Of a stretch of 64,000 nucleotides of DNA, positions 61,392 through 64,000 are shown piece after piece. Below the pieces are notes generated by a model that saw only the letters and a list, made by a program, of their open reading frames with translations, did no database searches and was not told the origin of the DNA. Position numbers and translations under genes: made by a program. Each line of letters opens with the position of its first letter. Within the stretch, counting starts at the first letter, position 1. Source of the DNA: Runella zeae DSM 19591. GTDB lineage: Bacteria; Bacteroidota; Bacteroidia; Cytophagales; Spirosomataceae. Location of the stretch: positions 79,445 to 143,444 of the forward strand of contig NZ_AUIF01000032.1 of the NCBI RefSeq assembly GCF_000423565.1, read 5' to 3'.

Positions 61392-63602
61392 ATGAAAACC
61401 ACTTTTTTGTTCTTGAGCGCGTGGTTGTGTGGTGGGGCTTTGTTTGCTCAAAAGCCCAAGCTTCCTGTGCATAAAGACGTACCATACGTACAAGATTACA
61501 GTGTCAAGTATTATTTTCACGAAAACGCTACGCCTCGCAAAGTTTATACCGATCTCAATGGTGTCACAAAAGTATGTACCCAAGCAGGTTTGTACCAACC
61601 TTATGCGGGTCAATTCCTCTATCCAGGCACCCTTGAAAAAGACGGCTCCTATCGCCCGATTGCTGACAAAAAAATCGCAAATCTTGCCTTATACCAACAG
61701 CAGTTTGTGATGATAGACGACAAATCCGTATTGAGCGACGCCTGGGCGGGCAAACTCTTCCTCAAGCATTCGCTACCTAATGCTTATCTCTTAGCGGGTG
61801 GCAAAGATTTTGGCTTTTTGATTTCGGACGGAAAGCAAATCGAATACCTCATCAAAGACGCCCCATCCACCAAAGAAACCCTCTCCGAAGTCCTTGATTT
61901 GAAGTATGATAATGCCGCCGGCAATTTTTTAATATTGACCCCCACTGCCCTTTATGGTTTTTCGGAAAAAGACAAAAAAGCGCAAAAAATCTACAGCGGC
62001 ACCGACCTTACTTGTTTTGAAATATGGGCGGGTAAAATTGTTGTCGGCACCAAAAATGGGTATTTAGAATTGGATAAAACGGGAAAAATTGTCACGCCTA
62101 TCCAACAAAAACTACCTTGGACTGAGCTGACTTGCATCACCGCAATCGGCAATCAGTTGTGGTTTGGCTCTACCGAGGGGGCTTTTCTTAAAAAGCCTGA
62201 CGGCAAATTTAACTATTATGCTTCTGAGCGCTGGATTCCTTCTAACAAGGTTGTTCATATCGCGGCAGGCGATGAAGGTTCCGTAGTGATTTTGACCGAC
62301 AAAGGCGTTGGAAAAATTGTTTTCACGCCCATGACGTTAGAAGAAAAAGCTCGTATTTACGAAAAACAAGTCCGCACGCGCCATATTCGCAATGGCTTCA
62401 ACGGTACGCTGGGCCACATGAAAAACGGCAATCTCTCGACCGGAAGGCTACAAGATTCGGACAACGACGGACTCTGGACATCGATGTATCTGGGCGGCCA
62501 AATCTTCAGATACGCCGCCACCAAAGACCCCCAAGCCCTCCAAAACTGCCGTGAATCGCTTGATGCGATGGAACGTCTCTACACCATCAATGGCGTCCCT
62601 GGTTTTCCTTCTCGCTCTTTTGAAAGACGTGGCTATAAATACGACGACCAACCGTGGCGCCGCACCGACGACCCCGAATGGGATTGGAAATCTACCACAA
62701 GTAGCGATGAAGTGATTGGACACATTTTTGCATTTGGGGCAATGGCCGAACTTATCGACGACAAAGACCTCAAATCTCGCTCCATTTCCCTCATTGATAC
62801 CCTTATGAGTCATGTCATCAAAAATGATATGTACCTCGTAGATTGGGATGGTAAGCCTACGCTTTGGGGTAAATGGAATCCTGTCTATGTCAACGGTTTC
62901 CCTATCAATGTAGGCGACCGTAAACTCAATTCATCCAATATCGTGGCGATGCTCCAAACAGCATATCACTTTACAAAAAAAGAAAAATACAAAGCCAAGG
63001 CTTTTGAACTTATGACAAAGCATGGCTACTACCAAAATCTCATGCGCCCCATGAAAATCATCGGACAAGCTCCCGACAATGCCGACGATTGGAGCAAAAA
63101 ACTTTCGGGTGATTGGAATCATTCCGACGACGAAATGTACTACATGGGCTACTGGGGCTTGTACAGATATGCCTTCAATGATACGCTCAAAGCCAATTTC
63201 AAAAAGGCAATCGTGGACCACTGGCAGTTTGAACGTCCCGAAAAAGATGGATTATGGAATATCTTAACGGCCATTACGGGTATTCAAGACTTTGATTTGG
63301 AAGAATCGGTTTGGTATCTGCAAGAATATCCCCTCGATATGATTGACTGGACGGTAAAAAACAGTCACCGCAAAGACATCGAATTATTACCCCCCAATTT
63401 TATCGAACAAACCACCAAAGAAGTGCTTCCTCCTGATGAGTTGGGCATCATCCGCCACAACAATAGCCGTTTTATCCTCGACCGCAATGGGCGCGGAAGT
63501 TCGGAGATGAGTGCTGGCGATATTTGGCTTTTGCCTTATTGGGCAGGGCGATATTTGGGTGTCATTAGCCCTGCTACTTCAAAAACAGTTGTAAAAAAAT
63601 AA
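61392..63602 (+). CDS. Exported two-domain protein: N-terminal propeller-like, C-terminal helical-barrel, unknown function
   Basis: 736 aa with signal peptide MKTTFLFLSAWLCGGALFAQ. Residues about 90-320 contain short repeated strands (DVGTKNGYLELDKTGKI-like units, ITAIGNQLWFGSTEGAFLKK, VVILTDKGVGKIVF) like the seven-bladed propellers of two-component-regulator sensors. Residues about 330-720 (RLQDSDNDGLWTSMYLGGQI, EVIGHIFAFGAMAELIDDKD, DEMYYMGYWGLYRYAFND) look like an alpha/alpha barrel of the six-hairpin glycosidase type. No catalytic family recognised. It sits next to glycan-active genes, so it may be a glycosidase or lyase with a built-in sugar-binding propeller. Both parts are inferred from sequence pattern only. 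Confidence 0.55.
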   Translation: MKTTFLFLSAWLCGGALFAQKPKLPVHKDVPYVQDYSVKYYFHENATPRKVYTDLNGVTKVCTQAGLYQPYAGQFLYPGTLEKDGSYRPIADKKIANLALYQQQFVMIDDKSVLSDAWAGKLFLKHSLPNAYLLAGGKDFGFLISDGKQIEYLIKDAPSTKETLSEVLDLKYDNAAGNFLILTPTALYGFSEKDKKAQKIYSGTDLTCFEIWAGKIVVGTKNGYLELDKTGKIVTPIQQKLPWTELTCITAIGNQLWFGSTEGAFLKKPDGKFNYYASERWIPSNKVVHIAAGDEGSVVILTDKGVGKIVFTPMTLEEKARIYEKQVRTRHIRNGFNGTLGHMKNGNLSTGRLQDSDNDGLWTSMYLGGQIFRYAATKDPQALQNCRESLDAMERLYTINGVPGFPSRSFERRGYKYDDQPWRRTDDPEWDWKSTTSSDEVIGHIFAFGAMAELIDDKDLKSRSISLIDTLMSHVIKNDMYLVDWDGKPTLWGKWNPVYVNGFPINVGDRKLNSSNIVAMLQTAYHFTKKEKYKAKAFELMTKHGYYQNLMRPMKIIGQAPDNADDWSKKLSGDWNHSDDEMYYMGYWGLYRYAFNDTLKANFKKAIVDHWQFERPEKDGLWNILTAITGIQDFDLEESVWYLQEYPLDMIDWTVKNSHRKDIELLPPNFIEQTTKEVLPPDELGIIRHNNSRFILDRNGRGSSEMSAGDIWLLPYWAGRYLGVISPATSKTVVKK

Positions 63603-63719
63603 TTGTGCTTTAAACATCTTGGCAAGGCTCCTTCAAGACCTTGCCAAATTTGTTTTTTAGACTCCCAAACAACCCACCTTATGTTTCTACAAACATTAGA
63701 GTTGTTTTCTTGTTGATTA

Positions 63720-64000
63720 CTAACAAGTTATCTTTTTCTTAAAGTCGATTTTGAAGTTCCAAAGGCCTGCGCATAATTCAATACTTTCATCAAATTTTTC
63801 CTTAGATTTTCCTCTATACTTGTTAATTAAAATATGATAACGTTTTATTCCTGCAATTGCATTTTCTACAAAAACTCGCTTTTTACTAATAGACTTGTTG
63901 TAGTTTTTTTGCTCTAATGTTAAGCTTGGATAAGGATTTTTTTTGCTTTTTTTGGGCTTTTTAAATGGAATCTTTAAAGACAAAAATTTGTATTCTTTCT
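63720..64000 (-). mobile_element. Transposase C-terminal part (IS5-like, DDE_Tnp_4 type), cut by window end
   Basis: The minus-strand frame stays open to the window end, so the gene continues beyond 64000. The visible part (KRVFVENAIAGIKRYHILIN, then DESIELCAGLWNFKIDFKKK) matches the C-terminal end of IS5/IS1031-type DDE transposases, with the catalytic Glu in VEN and the conserved CAGLWN motif. It indicates an insertion sequence at the right border. Whether the element is intact, and its inverted repeats, cannot be judged. Confidence 0.8.

Overview
The window comes from a member of the Bacteroidetes, most likely the Cytophagales (a Runella/Spirosoma-type relative; the genus is a guess). The evidence is two SusC/SusD pairs, an ECF-sigma/FecR/SusC cascade, Bacteroidetes-type promoters (TTTG, about 20 bp, TAnnTTTG), weak Shine-Dalgarno sites and many secreted glycan-active enzymes. 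No rRNA, tRNA or CRISPR array was seen.

Layout. 1-13802 (+): a polysaccharide-utilisation locus with SusC (cut by the window edge), SusD, two GH106-type alpha-L-rhamnosidase-like enzymes, an 844-aa secreted protein of unassigned family between them, and an SGNH hydrolase. A convergent GntR/UTRA repressor follows. 14767-23056 (+): a second SusCD locus run by an ECF sigma factor and a FecR anti-sigma factor, ending in a secreted FAD oxidoreductase. 23057-30970: a repeat-rich accessory stretch. It holds a 1280-aa LRR-Roc-COR-SIR2 protein, a small minus-strand sigma/anti-sigma/outer-membrane-protein operon, and six copies of a 110-120 bp three-hairpin repeat. 30971-38994: a frameshifted sialate O-acetylesterase, a TetR/FAD-oxidase pair sharing a palindromic operator, a GH2 enzyme and an alpha/beta hydrolase. 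39069-45513: housekeeping and envelope genes (pyrophosphatase, CCG Fe-S protein, two L,D-transpeptidases) and a GATase1-like protein. 45781-50939: a two-component system followed by a small membrane protein, a candidate small RNA, a Ca2+/Na+ exchanger and a NhaD antiporter. 51016-55348: an ALDH7-type dehydrogenase, a membrane protein and a PfkB-kinase/HAD-phosphatase fusion. 55446-63602: a third glycan-related group (GH92, YdjC-type deacetylase, sialidase-like propeller, SGNH hydrolase, propeller/helical-barrel protein). The window ends inside a transposase.

Two things stand out. The LRR-Roc-COR-SIR2 protein joins a repeat-based sensor, a GTPase switch and a predicted NAD-consuming effector in one chain, the logic of NLR-like immune proteins, and it is bracketed by the repeat family. 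Downstream of the two-component system, three promoters share heptamers of the TTTTTAA type at exact 11-bp steps, with exactly 15 nt from the last heptamer to a TTTG element. One drives the small membrane protein, one nhaD, and one a gene-free segment that ends in a perfect intrinsic terminator, so I predict a roughly 75-nt small RNA in the same regulon.
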